A DNA stretch of 64,000 nucleotides from the NCBI RefSeq assembly GCF_023349185.1, contig NZ_JAKIKY010000009.1, positions 143,146 to 207,145 of the forward strand, given 5' to 3'. This DNA comes from Shewanella aquimarina (GTDB taxonomy: Bacteria; Pseudomonadota; Gammaproteobacteria; Enterobacterales; Shewanellaceae). Positions 1 to 7,882 of the stretch are shown piece by piece (position 1 is the stretch's first letter; every line of letters starts with the position of its first letter). Position numbers and translations under genes: made by a program. Under the pieces are notes generated by a model. It was not told the origin of the DNA, did not search any database, and saw only the letters and a program-made list of their open reading frames with translations.

Positions 1-375
1 GGCCTGGCGCGAAAACAGGATCAGTTTAACGAGGTGCTCGGTTACTACGGCGTGCCTAACGGTCCTTATTTCATGGCGCCTTTCTTAGGCCCCTATGTCA
101 CCCGTGAAATCGCCTCAGATTGGGTGGACGGGCTTTATTTTCCGCTATCTGAGCTCACCATGTGGCAATCCTTGGCAAAGTGGGGGCTGAAAAACCTCCA
201 TAGGCGTGCATCGGCAATTGACCAAGAAAGACTTGTCGATAATGCACTTGACCCCTACACTTTTGTTAAGGAAGCGTATTTTCAGCATCTTGACTATAAA
301 GTGTATGATGGCGACATACCCGTGTCGACTGATGATGACGAATTGCTCGACGAATACATGACAGAGCTTGATTAA
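1..375 (+). CDS. mlaA: MlaA (VacJ) lipoprotein, C-terminal part, 5' end outside window
   Basis: The open frame enters from the left edge and stops at 373-375 (TAA), giving about 124 residues. The stretch GYYGVPNGPYFMAPFLGP is the characteristic core of MlaA, the outer-membrane lipoprotein that removes misplaced phospholipids from the outer leaflet and hands them to the MlaC/MlaFEDB pathway. The tail is strongly acidic (DDDELLDEYMTELD). The signal peptide and lipobox cysteine must lie upstream and cannot be checked. A GTG at 34 is internal to the gene and is not a start. The next gene starts 130 bp downstream. Confidence 0.85.
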   Translation, partial: GLARKQDQFNEVLGYYGVPNGPYFMAPFLGPYVTREIASDWVDGLYFPLSELTMWQSLAKWGLKNLHRRASAIDQERLVDNALDPYTFVKEAYFQHLDYKVYDGDIPVSTDDDELLDEYMTELD

Positions 376-505
376 CATCAGTGTCCCGCATAACCCATTG
401 TTTCATAATAGGCGAAGGAATCAGCGATAAGATGTTGCTTATTTAGGCGTATATGGATGTACTAGATTTTTCGGCTTAGCCAGAGTGCGAGCCTGGGGAA
501 GCTAA

Positions 506-1609
506 ATGGCGTTAGAAGATCTAGTGATACTGTTAGTGGAAGATGACCCGGTATTTCGCAGCATTGTGGCCGCCTTCCTGACTAATCGTGGTGCGACCGT
601 TATCGAAGCCGATGACGGTCAGCAGGGATTAGAAAGATTTAGTCAGCATGATTTCGATATCGTGCTGGCCGACCTCAGCATGCCTATTCTGGGTGGGCTG
701 GATATGCTCAAGCAGATGATCAAACGTAAGCCCGATACCCTCTCAATCGTGATCTCCGGCAATCAGGTAATGGCCGATGTGGTCGAGGCGCTCAGAGTCG
801 GCGCCAATGACTATCTGGTTAAACCGGTTAACGACCTCTGCCTTATCGAGAATGCGATTCGTCAGTGCGTTGGTGGCTCGAGTCAGCAAGATGTGCAGCT
901 GGAGGATCTCGACGAGTTGTCATACCAAGAGCTAGAAGAGCATCTTAGCCTGCTCGAGCAAAACGCCGAGGCCGCCAAGAGCGTGCAGCAACAGCTATTC
1001 CCCCCTTCTGTGATCGACTACCCCAAGGCAAAAATTGACTATAGCCTGTTTAAACATGATGAGGTTAGCGCCTACTTTATCGATAGCGTGAATGTGGGTG
1101 AGCGTTACCTCATCATGTATATGGCGCATTTCCAGCCGCAAGACAATCGCTGCGCATTTGCCAGCGTGCTGCTAAAGAGTTTCGTCAATCAGAAGCTTAA
1201 GCGTTTTCGTAATGACAATACCGAAACCGTTATCGAGCCGTTCAATATGCTGAGTTACCTTAATGAGCGGATGAGCAAGTCGGGTTTGGATATCTATGTC
1301 GATATCGTCTATGCGGTCGTTGAATTGACCCATTACCGGGCTTCTATTGCGCAGGCAGGTAAGGGCCTAAGGTGTTATATCCGCAACGAAGAGGGGTTAA
1401 TGCCGCTGGCAATGCCTGACGCGCTACAATTGGGGATTTTAGAGTGGGGTCAGCCCAGCACTCAGTTTAGAAATTTAATGCCGGGAGAGAGCTTGTGTGT
1501 GGTTTCAAGCAGCGCCGAACATAGGGAGATGCTGCTCAATGATGAGTTTGTTGGTTTGAGTTACAGCCCCAAGGTAGCCCCTGGCGGCTATGTGCAGATG
1601 AGCTTCTAA
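506..1609 (+). CDS. rssB: RssB-type response regulator (receiver plus PP2C-like output domain)
   Basis: A 367-residue protein, close to the approximately 337 of E. coli RssB. Residues 5-125 are a CheY-like receiver with the acidic pocket EDD at 12-14, phospho-acceptor D56, S84 and K106 (VKPVN). Residues from about 150 form a linker and a degenerate PP2C-like domain (LFPPSVIDYP onward) without an obvious metal-binding aspartate set, as in RssB. In enterobacteria RssB is the adaptor that delivers the stress sigma factor RpoS to ClpXP; the same role is inferred here from architecture and sequence flavour. The ATG at 506 has a GGGGAA Shine-Dalgarno just upstream. A generic receiver-PP2C regulator remains possible. 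Confidence 0.75.
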   Translation: MALEDLVILLVEDDPVFRSIVAAFLTNRGATVIEADDGQQGLERFSQHDFDIVLADLSMPILGGLDMLKQMIKRKPDTLSIVISGNQVMADVVEALRVGANDYLVKPVNDLCLIENAIRQCVGGSSQQDVQLEDLDELSYQELEEHLSLLEQNAEAAKSVQQQLFPPSVIDYPKAKIDYSLFKHDEVSAYFIDSVNVGERYLIMYMAHFQPQDNRCAFASVLLKSFVNQKLKRFRNDNTETVIEPFNMLSYLNERMSKSGLDIYVDIVYAVVELTHYRASIAQAGKGLRCYIRNEEGLMPLAMPDALQLGILEWGQPSTQFRNLMPGESLCVVSSSAEHREMLLNDEFVGLSYSPKVAPGGYVQMSF

Positions 1610-1652
1610 TTTTTTCTCAAGAATCGTTTTATTTTTATTTAACCCTAGACAT

Positions 1653-1682
1653 AAAAAACGCCACTTAATGTGGCGTTTTTTA
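1653..1682. terminator. Bidirectional rho-independent terminator
   Basis: AAAAAACGCCAC and GTGGCGTTTTTT form a 12-bp perfect stem around the loop TTAAT, with A and T tracts on both sides. It lies between rssB and the convergent peptide transporter and can stop both. Confidence 0.9.
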
Positions 1683-1736
1683 TGATGTTAACTTGCTAGT
1701 GATAAGCCATTAGCATTCTTTTCAGGTGATAAACCA

Positions 1737-3206
1737 TTAGCGCTTGATTGCTTCATGCTCTGCAGTAATAGCAATCTCTTCCTCTAAGGCTTCTTCTTCA
1801 GTGTGGTGGCTATCTTCGGCGCCATGCATCCAGTCAACCAGTTTATCCGCCATGAAGTAGAGGATAACGCCTGACAGCGCGGCGGTGATAGCGATACCAG
1901 CGAAGATAGACATAGCGTTGGCTAGCTGCTCTTCTTTCTCGCCACCATGGCCGATGAATGAACCGATAATACCGCCAATCTTGTTTGCTGCGGCAACAAA
2001 CAGGAACCAGGCACCCATCATTAGTGATGCGATACGCAGCGGAGCCAGCTTGGTCACCATAGAGAGACCAATTGGAGAGAGACACAATTCACCCATGGTG
2101 TGGAAGAAATAAGCGCCTACCAACCACCACATGCTTGACTTGGCGCTAGCGTCACCACCCATTTCCAGTACCGCACCGATCATAAACAGGAAGCCCGTTG
2201 CGAGTAATACCAGACCTAATGCGAATTTTACCGGTGAGTTAGGCTCTCTGTCGCCAAGACGAACCCAAATAGAAGCCACTACAGGGGCGAAGATCACGAT
2301 GAACATGGCGTTCAATGACTGGAACCAAGTAGTAGGGACTTCCCAGGTACCGATCATACGGTCGGTGAAGTCGTTGGTGAACAGGTTCATCAGGCCGCCA
2401 GCTTGCTCGAAACCAGCCCAGAAGATGATGGTAAACAGACCCATGATCATGATCACCTTGATGCGATCGCGCTCAACTTTGGTTAGTGGCTCTTTACGAA
2501 CTTCACCTTTTTCTGCTGCTCTTTGCTTTTCAAGTTGAGCCGCTGGAGTACGACCAATATCGCCAAGAAGCTTTTGTGCGAACAGGAATTGGATGATCAG
2601 TGAGATGACCATACCGATACCGGCACAGATGAAGCCTGCCTGGAAGTTGCCATCGAAGTAAGCGACGACCGAACCAACAATAATGCCTGAAAGGAAGGCA
2701 CCAACGTTAATACCCATATAGAAGATGGTGAAGGCACCGTCACGGCGATGATCGCCTTCTTCGTATAGGTCACCTACCATGGTAGAGATGTTTGGCTTGA
2801 ACAGACCGTTACCTAAGATGAGGACACCTAGGCCGACATAGAATACTTCGGTTTCCATGCCCTGTACCCACGCATGAGGGGTACCTAAAATAAATTGACC
2901 TGCGGCCATTAGGGCGCCACCTATGATGATGGCTTTACGTTGACCTAAGAAGGTATCGGCGAGCCAACCACCGATGAGGGGCGTTAGGTAAACAAGACCT
3001 GTGAATGTACCGTAAAGATTTAGGGCGTCGGCCTGGGTCCAACCTAGACCATGACCACCTTGTGATTGGACTGCATCGACGAGATATAGTACCAGGATGG
3101 CTCGCATCGCATAGTAACTGAAACGTTCCCATAACTCAGTTGTAAACAACAGGAACAGTCCCTTAGGATGGCCGAGCATCGTACCTTGGGGTTTTGCTGC
3201 ACTCAT
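1737..3206 (-). CDS. POT/PTR-family proton-coupled di- and tripeptide transporter
   Basis: A 489-residue polytopic membrane protein of the POT (PTR2) branch of the MFS. The diagnostic ExxER signature is present at residues 24-28 (ELWER) in the first helix, followed by FSYYAMRAILVLYL. The conserved GGWLAD loop and the YMGINVGAFLSG block are both visible. About 12-14 membrane helices are apparent. The C-terminus carries an unusual charged tail rich in Glu (TEEEALEEEIAITAEHEAIKR from about residue 469). It probably imports small peptides with protons across the inner membrane. The ATG at 3206 has an AAGGTGGAAG ribosome site. It resembles E. coli DtpA/DtpB, but which paralogue cannot be decided. 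Confidence 0.88.
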   Translation of the reverse strand: MSAAKPQGTMLGHPKGLFLLFTTELWERFSYYAMRAILVLYLVDAVQSQGGHGLGWTQADALNLYGTFTGLVYLTPLIGGWLADTFLGQRKAIIIGGALMAAGQFILGTPHAWVQGMETEVFYVGLGVLILGNGLFKPNISTMVGDLYEEGDHRRDGAFTIFYMGINVGAFLSGIIVGSVVAYFDGNFQAGFICAGIGMVISLIIQFLFAQKLLGDIGRTPAAQLEKQRAAEKGEVRKEPLTKVERDRIKVIMIMGLFTIIFWAGFEQAGGLMNLFTNDFTDRMIGTWEVPTTWFQSLNAMFIVIFAPVVASIWVRLGDREPNSPVKFALGLVLLATGFLFMIGAVLEMGGDASAKSSMWWLVGAYFFHTMGELCLSPIGLSMVTKLAPLRIASLMMGAWFLFVAAANKIGGIIGSFIGHGGEKEEQLANAMSIFAGIAITAALSGVILYFMADKLVDWMHGAEDSHHTEEEALEEEIAITAEHEAIKR

Positions 3207-3781
3207 GTAAGTCTTCCACCTTCAGCTTGTGATTGCCTACATAACAAAAACTATGTAGAAAAATGGTTGTTGCTAATATAGCTCGCTTGTTGAATAGAGG
3301 CGCTTGATTAGTCTAACTCAATGAAAATGTTGACCAATCGTCCTTGCCGCGTTCTAAGTTTGTTGCGAGAATTTATTATATTTTAATATTTAGGGTATTA
3401 AATTTTATCAAACCCACCTTATATACCCTTTTCATCGCCTAAAAGTCAATTTACCTGGGCTAACTGACCAACAAATCATCACTGGTTGGAGGGGCTTAGG
3501 GATGACTGATTGCGCCTCTTCGCGATGATCCAAAGATTTAACTGATGATGACGCAGTGGGTAGGTGAAATAGAGGAAAAACGCTCTTTTCTTTGCCCTAG
3601 AGTATTTGCTATGATTTCGGCCGTGAATTGGATGTCACCTGAATTATCTCGTTATCTTTGCATTGCGCGTTATTCTAAGCGTCTTGCAAACACAGTAGTT
3701 GTGATAGTAAGGCCGCATTGGTGTCAGCCATAGCGGTGATTAAGTGTTAGCTAACGATAAAAATAGGTTCTTAAGGAAATT
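3207..3781. other. Intergenic region between divergent peptide transporter and rfaH
   Basis: An AT-rich 575-bp spacer that must hold promoters for both divergent genes. The only clear structure is an inverted repeat CTACATA (3237-3243) / TATGTAG (3252-3258) with an 8-nt spacer in the transporter 5' leader. A 62-codon frame at 3545-3733 has no recognisable content or good start and is not called. I could not assign a convincing -35/-10 pair. Confidence 0.5.
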
Positions 3782-4309
3782 ATGAAGTCTTGGTATCTTG
3801 TGTATTGCAAACCTCGCGGCGAAACGCGCGCGCAGCAAAATCTTGCATTGCAACAGATAGAGACTTACCTGCCCACTCTCCCACAACAGATCACCAAGGC
3901 CGGCAAGACCAGTGTTAAGCGTCTGCCGCTATTTCCCTGTTACCTGTTTATCTATTTCGACCCGCTTGAGATTAGCGTTAGTAAGATACATTCGACGCGA
4001 GGCGTGTCGCGAATCATAGGTTGTCGTGAGGAGATGACGGCGATAGACGATGCCATAGTGCATTCCATCAAAATGCGTGAGGCTAAGATGCTAAATGCCC
4101 TGCAACTACCAAGCGACACTATGCTAGCGGAAAATGGTGAGCAGGCTTTGGTTGTCGGTGACAAGGTGAAGTTCGTCGATGGACCATTTAAGGAACTTGA
4201 AGGGATCTTTGAAGAGGAGAGTGGCGATAAGCGTTGCCACATCTTGTTTGAGATCATGGGGCAGCAAAAGAGGGTGTCTGTTTCACGAGCTAGCGTCAAG
4301 GGGGTTTAA
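3782..4309 (+). CDS. rfaH: RfaH, operon-specific NusG paralogue (transcription antiterminator)
   Basis: A 175-residue NusG-family protein. Residues 1-105 are the NGN domain (WYLVYCKPRGETRAQQNL, then LFPCYLFIYFD and STRGVSRIIG), and the last 55 residues are the KOW-type domain (VGDKVKFVDGPFKELEGIF). The start MxSWYLxYCK and the TRGVS block match RfaH rather than housekeeping NusG. RfaH is recruited to paused RNA polymerase at ops DNA, suppresses Rho termination and couples ribosomes by refolding its C-terminal domain. The ATG at 3782 follows TAAGGA (3771-3776). Its position directly upstream of a polysaccharide operon with ops sites (4753 onward) says that this operon is its main target. Confidence 0.9.
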   Translation: MKSWYLVYCKPRGETRAQQNLALQQIETYLPTLPQQITKAGKTSVKRLPLFPCYLFIYFDPLEISVSKIHSTRGVSRIIGCREEMTAIDDAIVHSIKMREAKMLNALQLPSDTMLAENGEQALVVGDKVKFVDGPFKELEGIFEEESGDKRCHILFEIMGQQKRVSVSRASVKGV

Positions 4310-4752
4310 GGAAGACATGTGAGGTGCCACTGGCTTATTTAAGCAGGGCTTCGAAGACACAGTTACGCATGGATAGGTGATAAGAAGTAGGTTGTTGGCG
4401 CTAATGTATGTAAGAGATCTGCCATAGCGGATCATTCATTGTCATTACTCTCTAGTCGTTGCGTCGGTGTTTGGGCTATTTGGACATAGATTTTGGTTGT
4501 TTCGTGCCCGGATCAAGCTGTTTTAAGCCGATGGCACCGATCGCATTCGATTGTATTGAACAATTGATGGCTATGTGAGCAGTAATTGTCTTTTTGTTCC
4601 AGTACAATGAATCGTTTTTCTTCAAGATAACGCAAAAGTACTTTGTTTAATGTGTCATTTTGTAAGGCGTCTTAAGCAAAGTGTTTTAGCAAAAGTTAAT
4701 TTACAAGCTGATTTTCGCGTGGCGAAGGGCATGTTGGGAGCCGTAACCTATG
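4310..4752. other. Upstream half of the long polysaccharide operon leader
   Basis: About 440 bp after rfaH with no credible gene and no terminator with a T-tract. The operon promoter should be here. A TACAAT at 4603-4608 could be a -10 element, but no well-spaced -35 is seen, so it is not called separately. rfaH may read through into the operon. Confidence 0.4.
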
Positions 4753-4764
4753 GGCGGTAGCGTG
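4753..4764 (+). promoter_or_regulatory. ops element 1 (RfaH recruitment site)
   Basis: GGCGGTAGCGTG is an exact match to the ops core found in JUMPStart leaders of RfaH-controlled operons. It lies 311 bp before the first structural gene and is followed by a short GCCC-GTA-GGGC hairpin (4764-4774). Confidence 0.85.
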
Positions 4765-4776
4765 CCCGTAGGGCAT

Positions 4777-4796
4777 CGAATGAAAAGTTTCATTCG
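4777..4796 (+). promoter_or_regulatory. Leader hairpin after ops 1
   Basis: CGAATGAAA / TTTCATTCG is a perfect 9-bp inverted repeat with a 2-nt centre, 12 nt after ops 1. In RNA it would fold into a stem-loop that could affect pausing or termination. Confidence 0.6.
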
Positions 4797-4832
4797 TTAA
4801 GCGATAGCCGAAGGCCTCTGGCCGCCACGCGG

Positions 4833-4844
4833 ATCGGTAGCGTG
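4833..4844 (+). promoter_or_regulatory. ops-like element 2
   Basis: ATCGGTAGCGTG matches the ops core at 10 of 12 positions, differing only in the first two bases. It is followed by TGCCTGAAAGGCA, a small hairpin like that after ops 1. The flanks (GCCACGCGG before, TGCCTGAA after) are shared with ops 3. Confidence 0.65.
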
Positions 4845-4854
4845 CCTGAAAGGC

Positions 4855-4880
4855 AAAAGACAGAAACTGTTCTGTCTTTT
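4855..4880 (+). promoter_or_regulatory. Leader hairpin after ops 2
   Basis: AAAAGACAGAA (4855-4865) and TTCTGTCTTTT (4870-4880) form an 11-bp perfect stem with the loop ACTG. The T-rich 3' arm resembles a weak intrinsic terminator or pause hairpin. Confidence 0.65.
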
Positions 4881-4893
4881 AGTGGACGCCGAA

Positions 4894-4916
4894 AATGATT
4901 GTCAGGAACAATCATT
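4894..4916 (+). promoter_or_regulatory. Second leader hairpin after ops 2
   Basis: AATGATTGT and ACAATCATT are a perfect 9-bp inverted repeat with the loop CAGGA. It is the third AT-rich palindrome between the ops sites. Confidence 0.55.
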
Positions 4917-4980
4917 AACAGCTTTAGCTGGCTCGAAGAGTGAAGTACCGGATGTATTGAGTCAGGTCGCTGCCACGCGG

Positions 4981-4992
4981 GGCGGTAGTGTG
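4981..4992 (+). promoter_or_regulatory. ops element 3
   Basis: GGCGGTAGTGTG matches the ops core with one C-to-T change. It lies 72 bp before the GTG start of the export gene and has the same TGCCTGAA right flank as ops 2. Confidence 0.75.
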
Positions 4993-5063
4993 CCTGAATG
5001 CCAATCAATAGTGTTTAAGACAGAACATTTTTTAGACCTTGCCTTTATCAATGGAGAGTATCG

Positions 5064-7799
5064 GTGTTACAACGAACCAAAAAAGTCATTCTAACAGCGG
5101 TTGCCGCACTGTTTTTAGTGGGGACGCAGGCTCAGGCGATCACGCCTTCGCCGCAAATGATAGAGCAATTTAAGAATCTGCCAGCATCTGAGCAGCAAAG
5201 ACTTGCGCGTCAATACGGTATCGATCCAGCAATGCTTGGCGGTACAAACCCATCACAGCAGAAGCTTGATAATCCGCAAGTCGTTGAGCCTCGTGCCACT
5301 AATGAGGTCGTCGATCATTCGCGTGATGCGGCAAACGAGCTTAACTTCTCGCAAGATGAACAGAAAAATCAGTTAGTGCGCTTCGGGTACGAGTTGTTTC
5401 AGGGCGAGCCAACGACCTTTGCGCCTGTCTCAGACGTGCCAGTGCCTAGTGAGTACTTGGTGGGGCCGGGTGACAGAATTAAGGTGCAACTCTTTGGTAA
5501 AGAAAATAAAGAGTATGATCTTGTCATTAACCGTGAAGGCAGCATCCAATTTCCTGAACTTGGTCCTATCTCGGTAGCAGGGTTAAGCTTTGCCGAGCTG
5601 AGAGAGTCTTTAAGTCATCGTATCTCTCAGCAGATGATAGGTATCGAATCTAATATCACCATGGGTGAACTGCGCTCGATTCGCATCTTTGTTGCAGGCG
5701 ATGCCTATAAGCCTGGTTCATACACAGTGTCTAGTTTGTCGACTATTACCCAGGCTTTGTTTGTTGCCGGGGGGGTAAATGAGATTGGTTCGCTACGTAA
5801 TATCCAAGTCAAACGTAACGGTAAGTTAGTCGGTAGTATGGATCTGTACGACTTACTGATGCGCGGTGACGCATCGGGGGATATTCGTCTGCGCTCCGGC
5901 GATGTAGTGTTTATTCCGCCTGTAGGTGGGTTAGTTAGCATTACCGGTGAAGTGCGTCGCCCAGCCATTTACGAGCTTAAGCGAAACGAAACGGTTGCCG
6001 ATATCGTTGCCATGGCGGCAGGTGTCAAACCAGGAGCCTACCCTAAGAGCAGTAGTATCGAACGCTATAACAGCAACGGCCTTCGCTCTATTGTTAATGT
6101 GGATCTTACTTCTTCTAAAGGAAAGTCGACTAAGGCTCAACCTGGTGATTTCATTCGCGTTAAAAACGCTTCCGGTCAGTTTGAAGATGCCATTACCGTG
6201 GTGGGGGCTGTCGTGCGTCCAGGAAAGTACCAATGGTTTGATGGCCAAAGGATTAGTGATCTTCTGCCATCACTTTGGGGCGACCTGTCGATGTCCGCCG
6301 ATCTCAACTACGCCATTATCGTTCGTGAGGTCAATCGTTACGGTAAGGTTAAGGTATTACAATTCTCACCCAGCCTTGCTATTGCCGAGAAGGATTTGGC
6401 GCAAGATTTGACATTGCAACCTCGTGATAAGGTGATGATTTTCAACTATAGCGATGATACTCAGAATCGCTATGAGTTAAATAAGCTGGTAAAACAGCGC
6501 GTAGAGAAAGTTACCTTACTAACGGGTGATAGCCTTGTCGGTAACGATCTGTTTAAGGCTGGCTTCTCACAGCTTGATAAGATGCAACTTTCACAGCGCA
6601 GCCAACTTGGTGGTGTAGTCATCGCTAAAGAAGCGCTTGATGATAAAGAGCAACTTATTAAGGGCGAAGTTAGCAAGATGCTGGCTAACCTGTTTGATGA
6701 TAAGGAACTTATTAAACTCAGTGGTTCGATGAATCGCAGTGAGCTACTTTATCCCGTTGTAGCTGAGCTTGCTGCCCAAGGTAACTCGGATAACGGCACA
6801 CAAGTTGTTGCAATCAGTGGCAAGGTTCGTCATCCCGGCGTGTACCCGCTGACTCAAGGAGCCAAGGTTAAGGATTTAGTGACTGCAGCGGGTGGATTAG
6901 TCGAAGGTGCGTATACGGCTAGAGCTGAACTAACATCTACGATTATTGACAGCGAGGAGTCTAGCGTTGATCACTCAAGCATCAATTTGGCGCAAGCGCT
7001 GGCAGGTAACAATGATGCTAACTCACTGCTTAATCCAAGAGATATTCTCACCGTGATGACAACACCTGATTGGCAGGAAAATAAAGCGGTTGAGATTCGT
7101 GGAGAAGTAAAATTCCCCGGCGTGTATAACATTCGTCGCGGTGAGACGCTTGCCGATGTTATTGACCGGGCAGGGGGCTTTACGCAGTACGCCTACTTAC
7201 CGTCTTCTGTGTTTGTTCGTGAGTCGGTACGTCAGCAAGAGCAGCTTGAGATCAAAAAGCTTGCCGATCAACTGCGTCGTGATATAGCCACCCGTGGCGT
7301 TTCCAAAGACGGTAACGTAGTTAATTACAGTGACGCTCAGATGATGCTAACCGATCTTGAAAACATCAAGGCGGTAGGTCGTTTGGTTGTTGATTTGTCT
7401 GCTATATCGATAGGTATCGAACAGGCAGATCTTCAATTAGAAGATCAAGATATTCTTTATGTCCCGTCAGTTAAGCAGACGATTGCAGTAATGGGTGAAG
7501 TTCAACATGCCGCTACCCACAGGTTTAAGGAAGGTCTAACGCTAGATCAGTATCTTGAAATGTCGGGTGGAGCTAGAGAGCGAGCTGACGAAGATAGAAC
7601 CTACATTGTCAAGGCAAATGGTTCGGTGATACTGCCGAATCGTTCTATGTGGTTTAGTAGCAATACTGAGCTTACACCTGGCGACACCATTATCGTACCA
7701 TTGGATACTGAGTATAAAGATAATCTAACGCTTTGGACGCAAGTGACGGGCATTATCTATAACAGCGCCGTGGCGTTAGCGACAATTGCCAATTTATAG
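5064..7799 (+). CDS. Large SLBB-domain outer-membrane polysaccharide export protein (Wza-like OPX)
   Basis: A 911-residue secreted protein. Residues 1-25 are a signal peptide ending TQAQA, with no lipobox cysteine. A Poly_export domain follows at about 125-205 (SEYLVGPGDRIKVQLFGK). Six SLBB-like repeats begin near residues 210, 293, 379, 584, 678 and 809, four with a clear PGxY or PAxY turn. It is more than twice the length of E. coli Wza (about 380 aa), mainly from extra SLBB repeats. OPX proteins form the periplasm-spanning exit channel for capsule or exopolysaccharide. The GTG start follows GGAGAG (5053-5058). It is the first gene behind the ops leader and the chain-length gene follows at once. 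Confidence 0.88.
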   Translation: MLQRTKKVILTAVAALFLVGTQAQAITPSPQMIEQFKNLPASEQQRLARQYGIDPAMLGGTNPSQQKLDNPQVVEPRATNEVVDHSRDAANELNFSQDEQKNQLVRFGYELFQGEPTTFAPVSDVPVPSEYLVGPGDRIKVQLFGKENKEYDLVINREGSIQFPELGPISVAGLSFAELRESLSHRISQQMIGIESNITMGELRSIRIFVAGDAYKPGSYTVSSLSTITQALFVAGGVNEIGSLRNIQVKRNGKLVGSMDLYDLLMRGDASGDIRLRSGDVVFIPPVGGLVSITGEVRRPAIYELKRNETVADIVAMAAGVKPGAYPKSSSIERYNSNGLRSIVNVDLTSSKGKSTKAQPGDFIRVKNASGQFEDAITVVGAVVRPGKYQWFDGQRISDLLPSLWGDLSMSADLNYAIIVREVNRYGKVKVLQFSPSLAIAEKDLAQDLTLQPRDKVMIFNYSDDTQNRYELNKLVKQRVEKVTLLTGDSLVGNDLFKAGFSQLDKMQLSQRSQLGGVVIAKEALDDKEQLIKGEVSKMLANLFDDKELIKLSGSMNRSELLYPVVAELAAQGNSDNGTQVVAISGKVRHPGVYPLTQGAKVKDLVTAAGGLVEGAYTARAELTSTIIDSEESSVDHSSINLAQALAGNNDANSLLNPRDILTVMTTPDWQENKAVEIRGEVKFPGVYNIRRGETLADVIDRAGGFTQYAYLPSSVFVRESVRQQEQLEIKKLADQLRRDIATRGVSKDGNVVNYSDAQMMLTDLENIKAVGRLVVDLSAISIGIEQADLQLEDQDILYVPSVKQTIAVMGEVQHAATHRFKEGLTLDQYLEMSGGARERADEDRTYIVKANGSVILPNRSMWFSSNTELTPGDTIIVPLDTEYKDNLTLWTQVTGIIYNSAVALATIANL

Positions 7800-7882
7800 C
7801 ACTTCATGTGAGCACTTTAATGGATAACTCATTAAGGTGCTTTGTTACTTTTTGGATCATGAAATACCGAGACAAACTTTCT

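Noticed and set aside
3545..3733. 62-codon open frame in the spacer before rfaH
   Set aside because: No ribosome site, no recognisable domain, and it covers the region expected to hold promoters.
4790..5008. Antisense frame in the leader
   Set aside because: It is produced by the palindromes and ops repeats read backwards, with no protein-like pattern.
4882..5094. 70-codon frame in the polysaccharide leader, possible leader peptide
   Set aside because: It runs across ops 3 and overlaps the export gene start in another frame; no ribosome site precedes it.
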